DNA from: Planctomycetota bacterium
GTDB lineage: Bacteria; Planctomycetota; Phycisphaerae; Phycisphaerales; SM1A02
DNA length: 5,727 bases
Direction of reading: 5' to 3'
Assembly: GCA_009924765.1 (NCBI GenBank)
Contig: RFQW01000127.1
Location: forward strand, 1-5,727
Under the pieces are notes generated by a model that made no database searches, had not been told where the DNA came from, and saw nothing but the letters and a program-made list of their open reading frames with translations. The stretch's first letter is position 1; each line of letters begins with the position of its first letter. Position numbers and translations under genes: made by a program. Shown here in pieces: positions 1-5,727 of the stretch.

Positions 1-527
1 ATCTTCTGGAAGCTTTCCTGGAACTTCTCGCGGGCGCCGTTGCCCATGAAGCTCTGGAACATCTGGCGCATCATGTCGCGCTGCTGCTCCTGTGCCTTGT
101 CGCTGGCCTCGGTGAACTGCGTCTCGTAGTCGGTGACCAGGGTCTCCACGATGCCGACCTGACCTTCGTCGAGATGCAGCTCGTCACGCATCAGCGGAAC
201 ATCGCGCTTCATCACCGCGGGCTGGAACTGCTCGCGCAGTTCCGTGACGGAGTCGAGCGATCGACCCATGGGACCGAACATGCGACCACCGCCGCCACCA
301 CCCGGGCCGCCCTGACCTCCGCCCATCCATCCGCCTCGACCGCCACCTTGGCCACCACCACCCTGCTGACCGCGATTGCCCCGACCGCCGCCTTGATCGG
401 CAGCACCACCCTGCGGAGCCTGGGCGCCGGATGCTGGCGGTGCGTTCTGCGCGAACACCATGCCGCAGAGGAAGGCGGGAACGAGAGCGATGAGCGGATT
501 TGGCGACATGGTTTTGGCAACGGGCAT
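1..527 (-). CDS. Exported glycine-rich protein with C-terminal helical (LTxxQ/Spy-like?) region, partial
   Basis: The frame is open from ATG at 527 to the left edge, so at least 175 residues are present and the C-terminus is missing. I see an N-terminal signal peptide: Lys5, a hydrophobic core around residues 13-25, and a probable signal peptidase I site VFA|QN after residue 26. A Gly/Gln/Arg-rich stretch follows at about residues 40-82, with many GGG runs. A charged helical region then runs from about residue 90, containing LHLDEGQ (117-123) and a Gln/Met/Glu-rich segment. L-x-L-x-x-x-Q followed by long amphipathic helices resembles the periplasmic LTxxQ (Spy/CpxP-like) type common in exported planctomycete proteins. 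That link is inference and no function is assigned. ATG at 509 is an alternative start, but it loses the basic N-region. No Shine-Dalgarno site is visible before either. The gene is divergent from the propeller gene. Confidence 0.72.
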   Translation of the reverse strand, partial: MPVAKTMSPNPLIALVPAFLCGMVFAQNAPPASGAQAPQGGAADQGGGRGNRGQQGGGGQGGGRGGWMGGGQGGPGGGGGGRMFGPMGRSLDSVTELREQFQPAVMKRDVPLMRDELHLDEGQVGIVETLVTDYETQFTEASDKAQEQQRDMMRQMFQSFMGNGAREKFQESFQK

Positions 528-706
528 GGGTGGGTGTTATTGGAAAGGAGTTGGGCGGATGCACGAAAACATCCATGTCCTATAAGTTACACGCGGAATC
601 GTTGAAATTGCAGCAAGATGACGCCCACAGAAAGGTTGAAACCGCCGATTTGGCAAGTGGTCGAAATTGCCCACCTTTGGGCGCGAAAAGCGCGCACCCC
701 ATTCGA
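528..706. promoter_or_regulatory. Divergent intergenic region, promoters not resolved
   Basis: These 179 bases separate two divergent genes for exported proteins, so both promoters should lie here. The stretch is visibly less GC-rich than the flanking genes. A TATAAG at 581-586 on the plus strand lacks a -35 partner at the right distance. On the minus strand a weak pair (TTTCAA, 17 bases, TATAGG) precedes the glycine-rich gene, with only 3/6 and 4/6 consensus matches. TTGAAA occurs at 602-607 and 636-641, and GAAATTGC at 604-611 and 663-670. Two short hairpins lie just before the start at 707. I see no small gene or RNA gene here. Confidence 0.4.
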
Positions 707-1517
707 ATGATGATGCACATGACTCGCTGCCCCCGATTCCATCCCCTGCTGCTCGCGGCAGTGCTCTGCATGGCTTGCATCGAGCAGGCCTTCGCCGGCT
801 GGAACTCGATGGGCAAGATCACCGCCACACCAGCCTTGCTGAACGAGAAGTTCGGCTGCAGCGTGGCGATCGACGGCGACTGGATGGCGGTCGGTGCCAG
901 TGACACCACGGTGGGCCAGGCGCGATCGACCGGTGCGGTGCATCTGTTCAAGAACGTCGACAACAAGTGGACCTACAAGCAGACGCTGTTCCATCCCACA
1001 CCGCTCGCCATGCAGACCTTCGGCAACGCCGTCTCGATGCGTGGCGGCATGCTGGCCGTGGGTTCATGGGGCTCGAGCGGATTTGCGGGTCGCGTGTTCG
1101 TGCACACATTGGGCTCCGATGATGTGTGGACGCTCACCGCCACGCTGCAGGCGAGCGATGCGCAGCCGAACAAGGCGGCGCTCTTCGGCTGGAGCGTGAG
1201 CATCGACATGCCAACGGGCGCACCGCCGGTGATCGCCGTGGGCCGCCCGAACGATTCGACACAGAGCAGCGGCGCCATCTACATGTTCGAGTTCGACGGT
1301 ACCGCGTGGACCCAGGCCGCGAAGCTGCTTGCCCCTTCCGCAGGCACGCGTGACCAGTTGGGACTGAACGTGTCCGTGTGCAACGGCACCGTGTGCGGCG
1401 GCATTCCCCTGCGTCGACGCGTGGCCATCTTCGAGCGAACGGACGGCGTTTGGGGCGCCGGCGTGGAAGCTTCGGACGAAGCCAGCGTCGCCGGCGATTC
1501 GTTCGGAACCAGCGTGG
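707..1517 (+). pseudogene. FG-GAP beta-propeller exported protein, N-terminal part before frameshift
   Basis: This is the 5' portion (270 residues) of a large exported repeat protein that continues, out of frame, from 1518. A signal peptide is clear: a basic N-region (TRCPRFH), the hydrophobic core LLLAAVLCMA, and a likely cleavage AFA|GW after residue 30. Five FG-GAP-type blades begin at FGCSV (residue 49), FGNAV (105), FGWSV (160), LGLNV (218) and FGTSV (266). In the intact ones FGxSV is followed by a V/I-AVG strand and by a GAV/I-x-x-F strand. These blades resemble integrin-alpha-like propellers found in secreted bacterial proteins; a ligand cannot be named. ATG codons at 707, 710, 713 and 719 are all possible starts, none with a Shine-Dalgarno site. 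Read literally, this frame leaves the homologous sequence at 1517 and ends at TGA 2333-2335 after an unrelated Arg/His-rich tail. Confidence 0.75.
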
Positions 1518-1523
1518 TTCGTG
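1514..1523 (+). other. Frameshift inside blade 5 of the propeller gene
   Basis: Codons AGC GTG (to 1516) encode the end of FGTSV. One orphan base, G1517, follows, and then TTC GTG GCC GTT GGA encodes FVAVG in the +1 frame. In blade 1 the corresponding stretch has five residues (AIDGD) between FGCSV and WMAVG. Five codons are 15 bases and one base remains, so a 14-base loss explains both the short blade and the shift. GTGG occurs on both sides of the junction (1514-1517 and 1521-1524), so slippage between short repeats is possible. A single-base insertion would also shift the frame but would not explain the missing residues. Confidence 0.75.
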
Positions 1524-3077
1524 GCCGTTGGAAGCGCGAATCGCGCAACCGAGGATGGGCAGGTGCTTCGTGCAGGCGCCGTGATCGTGTTCGAGCACTT
1601 TCCCTCGCGCGGCGGTCTGTGGGACAAGAGCAACACCATCCGCCTGCCCACGCCGATCGCCAGCGACAACTTCGGCTACTCGCTCGCGGCGGCTCCCACC
1701 GGCAAGGATCAGCGCCCGACCCTGATCGTCGGCGCACCCGGATTCGACTCGACCACCTCCAACGCAGGCGCGGCATTCAGCTACCAGCGGGTTCTGCTTG
1801 GCGACTGGCGCAAGTCGGACACCGATCTGTGGTCCGACGCGGCGACCGCCTCGGAGTACAGCAGCAAGTGGGTGGCCGTCTCGTCCACCGGCGTGCTCGC
1901 CGCGCTCGCCTCCGAACTTCCACGCGGATCGATCGGCGGCGCGTTTCCCATGCGCTTCATCGAGGACTCGTCCGGCAGCGGCGCGTCGCAGGGCTCGGGA
2001 AGCGGCACCACTGGTGGAACCGGAGCGTCGGGTGGCGGTTCGGGTTCCGGCACCACCGGCGGATCCACCACCGGTGGCGGCGGCGACAACGGCGATCTGG
2101 GAGGTGGCGGAAGCGCCAATCCCACCGATTCCGTTGGCCAGGGCGGACGACCACGCCCCATCACGCCCCTGCCGCCGCTCATGGCTCCATTTGGAGAGGT
2201 GCAAAGCACGCTGCTGTTCGAGACCGGCATCCAGAACACGATCGTGGGCCTGCAGACCGACGGTCAGACGCCGCGAGGCCGCGTGGTGACGGTCGCGAGC
2301 GTGCCGGACGGCTGGCAATTGGCCGCCGTCGGTGACACGAACGGCGATGCCAGTGGCGACCTGATCTGGGTGGACTCCGACCGCAAGATCCGCGTGTGGT
2401 CGCGCGATGGAATCACCTTCACCGCCAAGGAAACGCTTCGTGCGCTTGGCAGCAACGAGAGCGTGGTGGCGAGCACCGACTTCGACGGAGACGGCGTGGA
2501 CGACATCATCACGCGCGATCCAGTCAGCAAGGTCGTGACGGCGATCCGCATGCGCGAAGGCAAGGCCACCGGCGTCGCGTACACGTTCACGATTCCTTCG
2601 TCGTCCTGGCAGGTCGTGCCGCACAAGCTGGTCGGTGGCCTGCTGATCCGCGACACGGCGACCGGCGCCGTGAAGCGCGTCACACGCGATGCGGTGCGCG
2701 GCACCATCGCCGTGGCCGACGCTCCCTCACCCAGCCGCGATGAGGTGATCGAGGGCATCGGCGATCTCGATGGCGACGGCAACGACGACATGGTCTGCCG
2801 CAATCCCGACACCGGCGACGTGTCCATCTGGCGACTGGACGAGAGCGGCAAGTTGATCGCCACGCGCGTGATGTGCCTGAACGGCCTGATCTGGAAGATC
2901 GAGGGCGTGCACGACTGGGACGGCGACGGCATCGAGGATCTGCTGCTGAGCCACGATCATGCCCGGCGCCTCATCGTGATGCATGTGCTGTTCGAGGATG
3001 GACAATCCACCTTCGGGAGCAACCTGCGCATCGGCAACATGGGCACAGCGCGGCTGCTGAACGTGGCGGACCGCTGA
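1518..3077 (+). pseudogene. FG-GAP/VCBS calcium-binding repeat protein, C-terminal part after frameshift
   Basis: This is the 3' portion (519 residues, TGA at 3075-3077) of the propeller gene. It opens inside blade 5 (FVAVGSANR), continues with blade 6 (FGYSL, IVGAPGF) and a degenerate blade 7 starting near 1857 (EYSSKWVAVSS), and completes a plausible seven-bladed propeller. A Gly/Ser/Thr hinge follows at about 1968-2114, then a Pro-rich piece. A second repeat domain then carries four Asp-rich loops: DTNGDASGD (2334-2360), DFDGDGVDD (2478-2504), DLDGDGNDD (2763-2789) and DWDGDGIED (2913-2939). DxDGDGxxD loops are the calcium sites of VCBS/FG-GAP and dockerin-like repeats. One blade between the second and third loops (around 2630-2700) lacks the motif. 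There is no sorting tail, transmembrane segment or type IX-like C-terminal domain. The GTG at 1521 falls mid-strand and is an unlikely real start, so this half is probably not translated alone. Confidence 0.75.
1968..2114 (+). repeat. Gly/Ser/Thr low-complexity hinge within the propeller gene
   Basis: The coding sequence gives about 49 residues that are almost all Gly, Ser and Thr, separating the FG-GAP propeller from the calcium-loop domain. The peptide GSGSGTTGG occurs twice (1992-2018 and 2037-2063, 45 bases apart) with synonymous codon differences. CCACCGGTGG (2068-2077) is a perfect DNA palindrome arising from the same composition. This looks like a flexible linker that grew by short duplication. 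Confidence 0.7.
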
Positions 3078-3089
3078 GGTCAGGTCCGC
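3066..3089. terminator. Candidate bidirectional terminator hairpin between convergent genes
   Basis: GCGGACC (3066-3072) and GGTCCGC (3083-3089) form a perfect 7-bp stem with a 10-base loop. The loop holds the plus-strand stop codon (3075-3077) and the complement of the minus-strand stop codon (3080-3082). An alternative inner pairing CTGA/TCAG leaves only a two-base loop. Neither side has a T-run, so this is not a textbook intrinsic terminator. Its position at the end of two convergent genes is the main argument for the role. Confidence 0.4.
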
Positions 3090-4012
3090 GGCTCGCGCGG
3101 GGTGAAGGCCCGACGCGCGCCGCCAAGATTCATCCGGAAGAACGCGTCGTCCAGGAAGGCGTCCATGCGCGCCGCATCCACGCCGGCCTGCCGTGCCAGC
3201 GGAACCTCGATCGCCCGGTACGCAACCAGCGCCTTCGCATCGTCCGCATGGCGTGCCACAAGATCCCGAAGCCACGCCGTCTCCTGCTGCAGGCGACCGA
3301 GCGCACGTTCCAGGAACCGCCGACTCGCCGCGCGATCGCTCGTCACGCCTCCGCCATGCGTCAGCCACAGGTGCGTTGGCTCGGCGTCGATCACGCGCTG
3401 CAGGCTGGAGCACCACGCATCCGGCTCGAACTCCGGCGGCGGCGTTGGAATGGCGATCCATTCGCTGCCGGGCACCAGAATGCCGGACAGATCGCCCATG
3501 AACGCATGGCGCTCCGATGCGTCCTCGACCAACCACACCACATGATGGCGTGCATGCCCCGGCGTGTGCAGCGCGCGCAGCACATGACCGCTCAATGACG
3601 GCGTGGCCTGATCCTGCACCGGGTGCAGATGCGCCGCATCCACCGCAAGCAGATCACCGTAGAAGGGTTCATACGCGTCGCCGTGCACGCGCCTGGTGCT
3701 CGCGAGCAGCTTCTCGGGATTCGCCAGATGCGGCGCGCCGAACGGATGCACGTGCACATGCGCACCGGCCTGCGCCAGATGACCAGCGGCGCCCGCGTGA
3801 TCCAGATGGATGTGCGTGAGCAGCAGATGGCGGATGTCCTGCAGCGCAACACCCGCAGCCTGCAGCCCCTCGATCAGCGTACTGCGCGTGGCAGCAGGCC
3901 CGCACTCCACGAGCAGGTGACCATCGACGCCGCGGATCAGGAACGCGTTGGCCGCACCCTGCACCCGCATGTAGCCCACATCGATTGCCTGTACCTGCAT
4001 GGCTCTTCTCAT
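3080..4012 (-). CDS. MBL-fold metallo-hydrolase, ST1585-like
   Basis: A complete 310-residue soluble protein of the metallo-beta-lactamase fold, a binuclear-metal hydrolase. The metal ligands are all visible: THIHLDH (His67, His69, Asp71, His72), His153 in TPGHARHH, Asp174 in FMGDLSG and His219 in LTHGG. The segment GAPHLANPEKLLAS followed by RVHGD is typical of the ST1585-like subgroup (from Sulfolobus tokodaii), whose substrate is not established to my knowledge. The remaining C-terminus (about 230-310) is helical. There is no signal peptide, so a cytoplasmic location is expected. The ATG at 4012 overlaps the upstream TGA as ATGA, pointing to coupled translation. ATG at 4000 (MQVQAIDVG), with a weak purine-rich GAGAAG upstream, is an alternative. 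The frame stays open further upstream, but that part lies inside the glycosyltransferase gene. This is the last gene of the minus-strand operon. Confidence 0.9.
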   Translation of the reverse strand: MRRAMQVQAIDVGYMRVQGAANAFLIRGVDGHLLVECGPAATRSTLIEGLQAAGVALQDIRHLLLTHIHLDHAGAAGHLAQAGAHVHVHPFGAPHLANPEKLLASTRRVHGDAYEPFYGDLLAVDAAHLHPVQDQATPSLSGHVLRALHTPGHARHHVVWLVEDASERHAFMGDLSGILVPGSEWIAIPTPPPEFEPDAWCSSLQRVIDAEPTHLWLTHGGGVTSDRAASRRFLERALGRLQQETAWLRDLVARHADDAKALVAYRAIEVPLARQAGVDAARMDAFLDDAFFRMNLGGARRAFTPREPRT

Positions 4013-5346
4013 GCGAACGGCCGCGAGGCGCGCACCATCACGCGCAGCGCACCGAGCATCGCCATGAACGCGCAGATGCCCACCGACCCATAGGCCAGCT
4101 TGATGTCCGCAAGCCGACCGCCGATCACGTCGCGCCCCGGAATCAGCTCGATCAGGATCATCACGCCGATGCAGATCACCATCCACGCATCGAGTCCGCG
4201 CGTGAGCATCCAGCCCAGCATGGCGGCAGCCGCGATGGCCACCGGCGCGAAGTGATAGTTGCTCGAATGTGGCGCGATCAGCACATAGGTGCAGGCCGTC
4301 GCCCCGACGCTTGCAATGGCCCACAGGCTCGCGCTTTCGCAGCTTGCCGACACGCGCGTGGCGATGCGCCGCGCAGTGCCCCAGCAGAACCACAGCAGCG
4401 TGCTTGTCATCGCCAGAATCCACACAGCCAGCACGATGCGACGCCCGCCATCGCCCACGGCCACGAGCATGCACTCGTAGTCCAGCCCACGATCCGTGGG
4501 CGTGGGCACCATCAGGCGCGTCAGGATGCCGGTGCCGCTCTGGTTGAGCGGATTCCATGGATGCCAGCGCCCACCTCCCGATGCGGTCAGGTCACTCCCG
4601 CCCGCAGCCAGATGCAGCCATGCGATGAAATGCGTCTGGCCGGTGAACATCCACGCGACCAGGTCGAAGCCGATAGCGACCACCACGCCCGTGATCGCCA
4701 TGGCCACGCATGCTCGCCAGCGACGCTGCGCGGCCAGCACCGGCAGGAAGAGCACCGGCATCACCTTGAACGAGGCGGCCAATCCAAATGTGACGCCCGC
4801 CCGGCGTTCGCAACGCGCAATCTGCCCATGCCCGACCGCAGCGCATGCACTGCACCACGCACCCAAGGCCACCAGCATGAACACCACCACATCGTGCGCC
4901 TGATACCCCAGCGGCACGATCGTGTGGCCCGCCGATGACAGCGCCAGCAATCCTCCAAACAGGAAGAACTTCCAAGGCACCTGCACCGCCGCGCGAAAAC
5001 GCGCATCCAGCATGAGCGCGTTCCAGATGGCGCGCACCGCAAGCACCGCCGAAGTGACCAGCATCACGCACCACAGCACGCGGGCCAACGGCACCGGAAG
5101 CATCGCCAGTGGAAGCACGGGCGTGGTGAACGCCGGCGGATACACCCACCATTCCGGACCCGGCAACGCCTGCGCTTCCAGCACGCGGTGCGACGCGGGG
5201 AGATAGCACCCCATCAACTCCGACTGCTTGCGGAACGACAGGATCGGCACCAGCGCCGCACAGGCAACCATCCACCCGTACAGCCACGGCGTGCGCCACA
5301 GTGCGGCGGCGATCCGTGAGCCGATGGGCGCTGGTGCGTCAGACAT
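4009..5346 (-). CDS. GT87-family membrane glycosyltransferase (DUF2029-like)
   Basis: A complete 445-residue polytopic membrane protein. About ten hydrophobic segments are visible, roughly at residues 21-38, 73-88, 90-108, 127-143, 150-172, 184-206, 212-234, 303-322, 341-357, 366-382, 386-402 and 418-436, though some may not be true spans. The first loop ends in WWVYPPAF (66-73), matching the YPP motif of GT87 (the PimE-type polyprenyl-phosphate-dependent mannosyltransferases). Other family-like features are FKVMPVLFLP (193-202) and APHSSNYHF (358-366) in a late loop. GT87 enzymes take a sugar from a lipid-linked donor and add it to a lipid or glycan outside the membrane; donor and acceptor here are unknown. 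The first loop has no Asp, only Glu43, Glu57 and Glu65. The start at 5346 has no Shine-Dalgarno site. The gene lies 60 bases after the carboxypeptidase stop and overlaps the hydrolase by 4 bases. Confidence 0.82.
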   Translation of the reverse strand: MSDAPAPIGSRIAAALWRTPWLYGWMVACAALVPILSFRKQSELMGCYLPASHRVLEAQALPGPEWWVYPPAFTTPVLPLAMLPVPLARVLWCVMLVTSAVLAVRAIWNALMLDARFRAAVQVPWKFFLFGGLLALSSAGHTIVPLGYQAHDVVVFMLVALGAWCSACAAVGHGQIARCERRAGVTFGLAASFKVMPVLFLPVLAAQRRWRACVAMAITGVVVAIGFDLVAWMFTGQTHFIAWLHLAAGGSDLTASGGGRWHPWNPLNQSGTGILTRLMVPTPTDRGLDYECMLVAVGDGGRRIVLAVWILAMTSTLLWFCWGTARRIATRVSASCESASLWAIASVGATACTYVLIAPHSSNYHFAPVAIAAAAMLGWMLTRGLDAWMVICIGVMILIELIPGRDVIGGRLADIKLAYGSVGICAFMAMLGALRVMVRASRPFA

Positions 5347-5406
5347 GCATGCCGAGACTATCGGGGATGCGTGCGCCCATCACGCCAATCACCGTCGTGA
5401 AGCAAC

Positions 5407-5727
5407 TCACGGACCGGCACCCACCGGGGCTGCGTCGGCCGCCTTCGGCTTCACCTCCACGATGCGATCCGCACTCGGTGGAAACGGGCCCTCGCTTCGT
5501 GGCGCGTCCGCGCTCTCGAGCAGCAGCGTCATGGCATCTTCCGCCGCACCCGACACGATGCGGGCGATGCGATCGTGTGGCGTGGCACTTCCAAGTTCGT
5601 AGGTGATGCCGGGCGCGCCGGTGGTCTCGAAGGCCCAGCGCTTGAAGGTCCACTGGTCCACGTTGTGCGCGCCCGTCGACTCGACGGTGTAGTCGGGGAA
5701 ACGCTTCTGGATGGCATCCACCCAGCG
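5407..5727 (-). CDS. M14-type zinc carboxypeptidase, C-terminal end (partial)
   Basis: Only the last 106 residues are in the window; the gene enters from the right edge and stops at TGA 5407-5409. The sequence has WTFKRWAFETTGAPGITYELGSATP followed by an Ala-rich helix (IVSGAAEDAMTLLLES), then a Pro/Ala-rich low-complexity tail of about 35 residues. TYE followed by Gly and an ATP/ETP-like turn matches the end of bacterial M14 peptidase domains, where this Glu is the general base (equivalent to Glu270 of carboxypeptidase A). The His-x-x-Glu and second His zinc ligands would lie outside the window and cannot be checked. The family removes C-terminal residues from peptides and is often exported. 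A GTG at 5721 is internal and not a credible start. It may be first in the operon with the glycosyltransferase. Confidence 0.62.
   Translation of the reverse strand, partial: RWVDAIQKRFPDYTVESTGAHNVDQWTFKRWAFETTGAPGITYELGSATPHDRIARIVSGAAEDAMTLLLESADAPRSEGPFPPSADRIVEVKPKAADAAPVGAGP

Noticed and set aside
184..605. Open frames on both strands overlapping the glycine-rich gene
   Set aside because: Their products are low-complexity Ala/Thr- or Arg/Ser/Trp-rich. The minus frame through 509/527 alone gives a signal peptide followed by an ordered helical region.
500..706. Extended start of the propeller gene at 500
   Set aside because: The added residues would put 69 non-homologous residues before a clear signal peptide and overlap the divergent gene. 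ATG 707-719 is preferred.
1518..2335. Continuation of the first propeller frame to TGA 2333-2335
   Set aside because: The product after the frameshift is Arg/His-rich with no blade motifs, while the +1 frame carries blades 6-7 and the calcium loops.
1134..2624. Long open frame (496 codons) on the minus strand
   Set aside because: It lies fully antisense to the propeller gene, and its product is Arg/His/Ala-rich without domains, as expected for the reverse of GC-rich codons. The plus strand has clear blade and calcium motifs.
4013..4558. Upstream extension of the hydrolase reading frame
   Set aside because: It reads through the glycosyltransferase gene in another frame. The MBL domain starts right after 4000, and the ATGA junction gives a natural start.
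3985..4938. Long open frame (317 codons) on the plus strand
   Set aside because: It is antisense to the glycosyltransferase; its His/Arg/Pro-rich product has no recognisable motif.
5396..5411. CGTGA/TCACG hairpin at the carboxypeptidase stop
   Set aside because: It has a 5-bp stem, a 6-base loop and no T-run, so it is too weak to call a terminator. The 60-base gap to the next gene on the same strand is compatible with a single operon.

Overview
The window is GC-rich bacterial chromosome carrying five genes in two blocks. Calcium-binding FG-GAP/VCBS propeller proteins, glycine-rich exported proteins and start codons without clear Shine-Dalgarno sites fit a Planctomycetota-like bacterium (perhaps Phycisphaerae). 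That placement rests on style only, because there is no rRNA or marker gene.

Layout: (1) 1-527, minus strand: an exported glycine-rich protein with a C-terminal helical region, cut by the left edge. (2) 528-706: a divergent intergenic region, less GC-rich than its surroundings, with small hairpins but no convincing promoter. (3) 707-3077, plus strand: a large exported beta-propeller gene. It has about seven FG-GAP-type blades, a Gly/Ser/Thr hinge, then a second repeat domain with DxDGDG calcium motifs. The reading frame breaks at 1517. Blade alignment suggests loss of about 14 bases, so the gene is either a pseudogene or carries a sequence error. (4) 3080-5727, minus strand: an apparent operon, in transcription order an M14-type carboxypeptidase (C-terminus only), a GT87-family membrane glycosyltransferase and an ST1585-like metallo-beta-lactamase-fold hydrolase. 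The last two overlap by an ATGA junction.

The propeller gene and the hydrolase gene converge with only two bases between their stop codons, and both stops lie in the loop of a 7-bp perfect hairpin that may serve as a shared terminator.

The two exported proteins probably act outside the cytoplasm. The membrane glycosyltransferase would add a sugar to a lipid or surface glycan, and the soluble hydrolase is co-expressed with it. I see no mobile element, CRISPR array, tRNA or rRNA, and nothing I would call a new multi-gene system. The best leads are the frameshift, the hairpin holding both stop codons, and the conserved-looking but functionally open glycosyltransferase-hydrolase pair.
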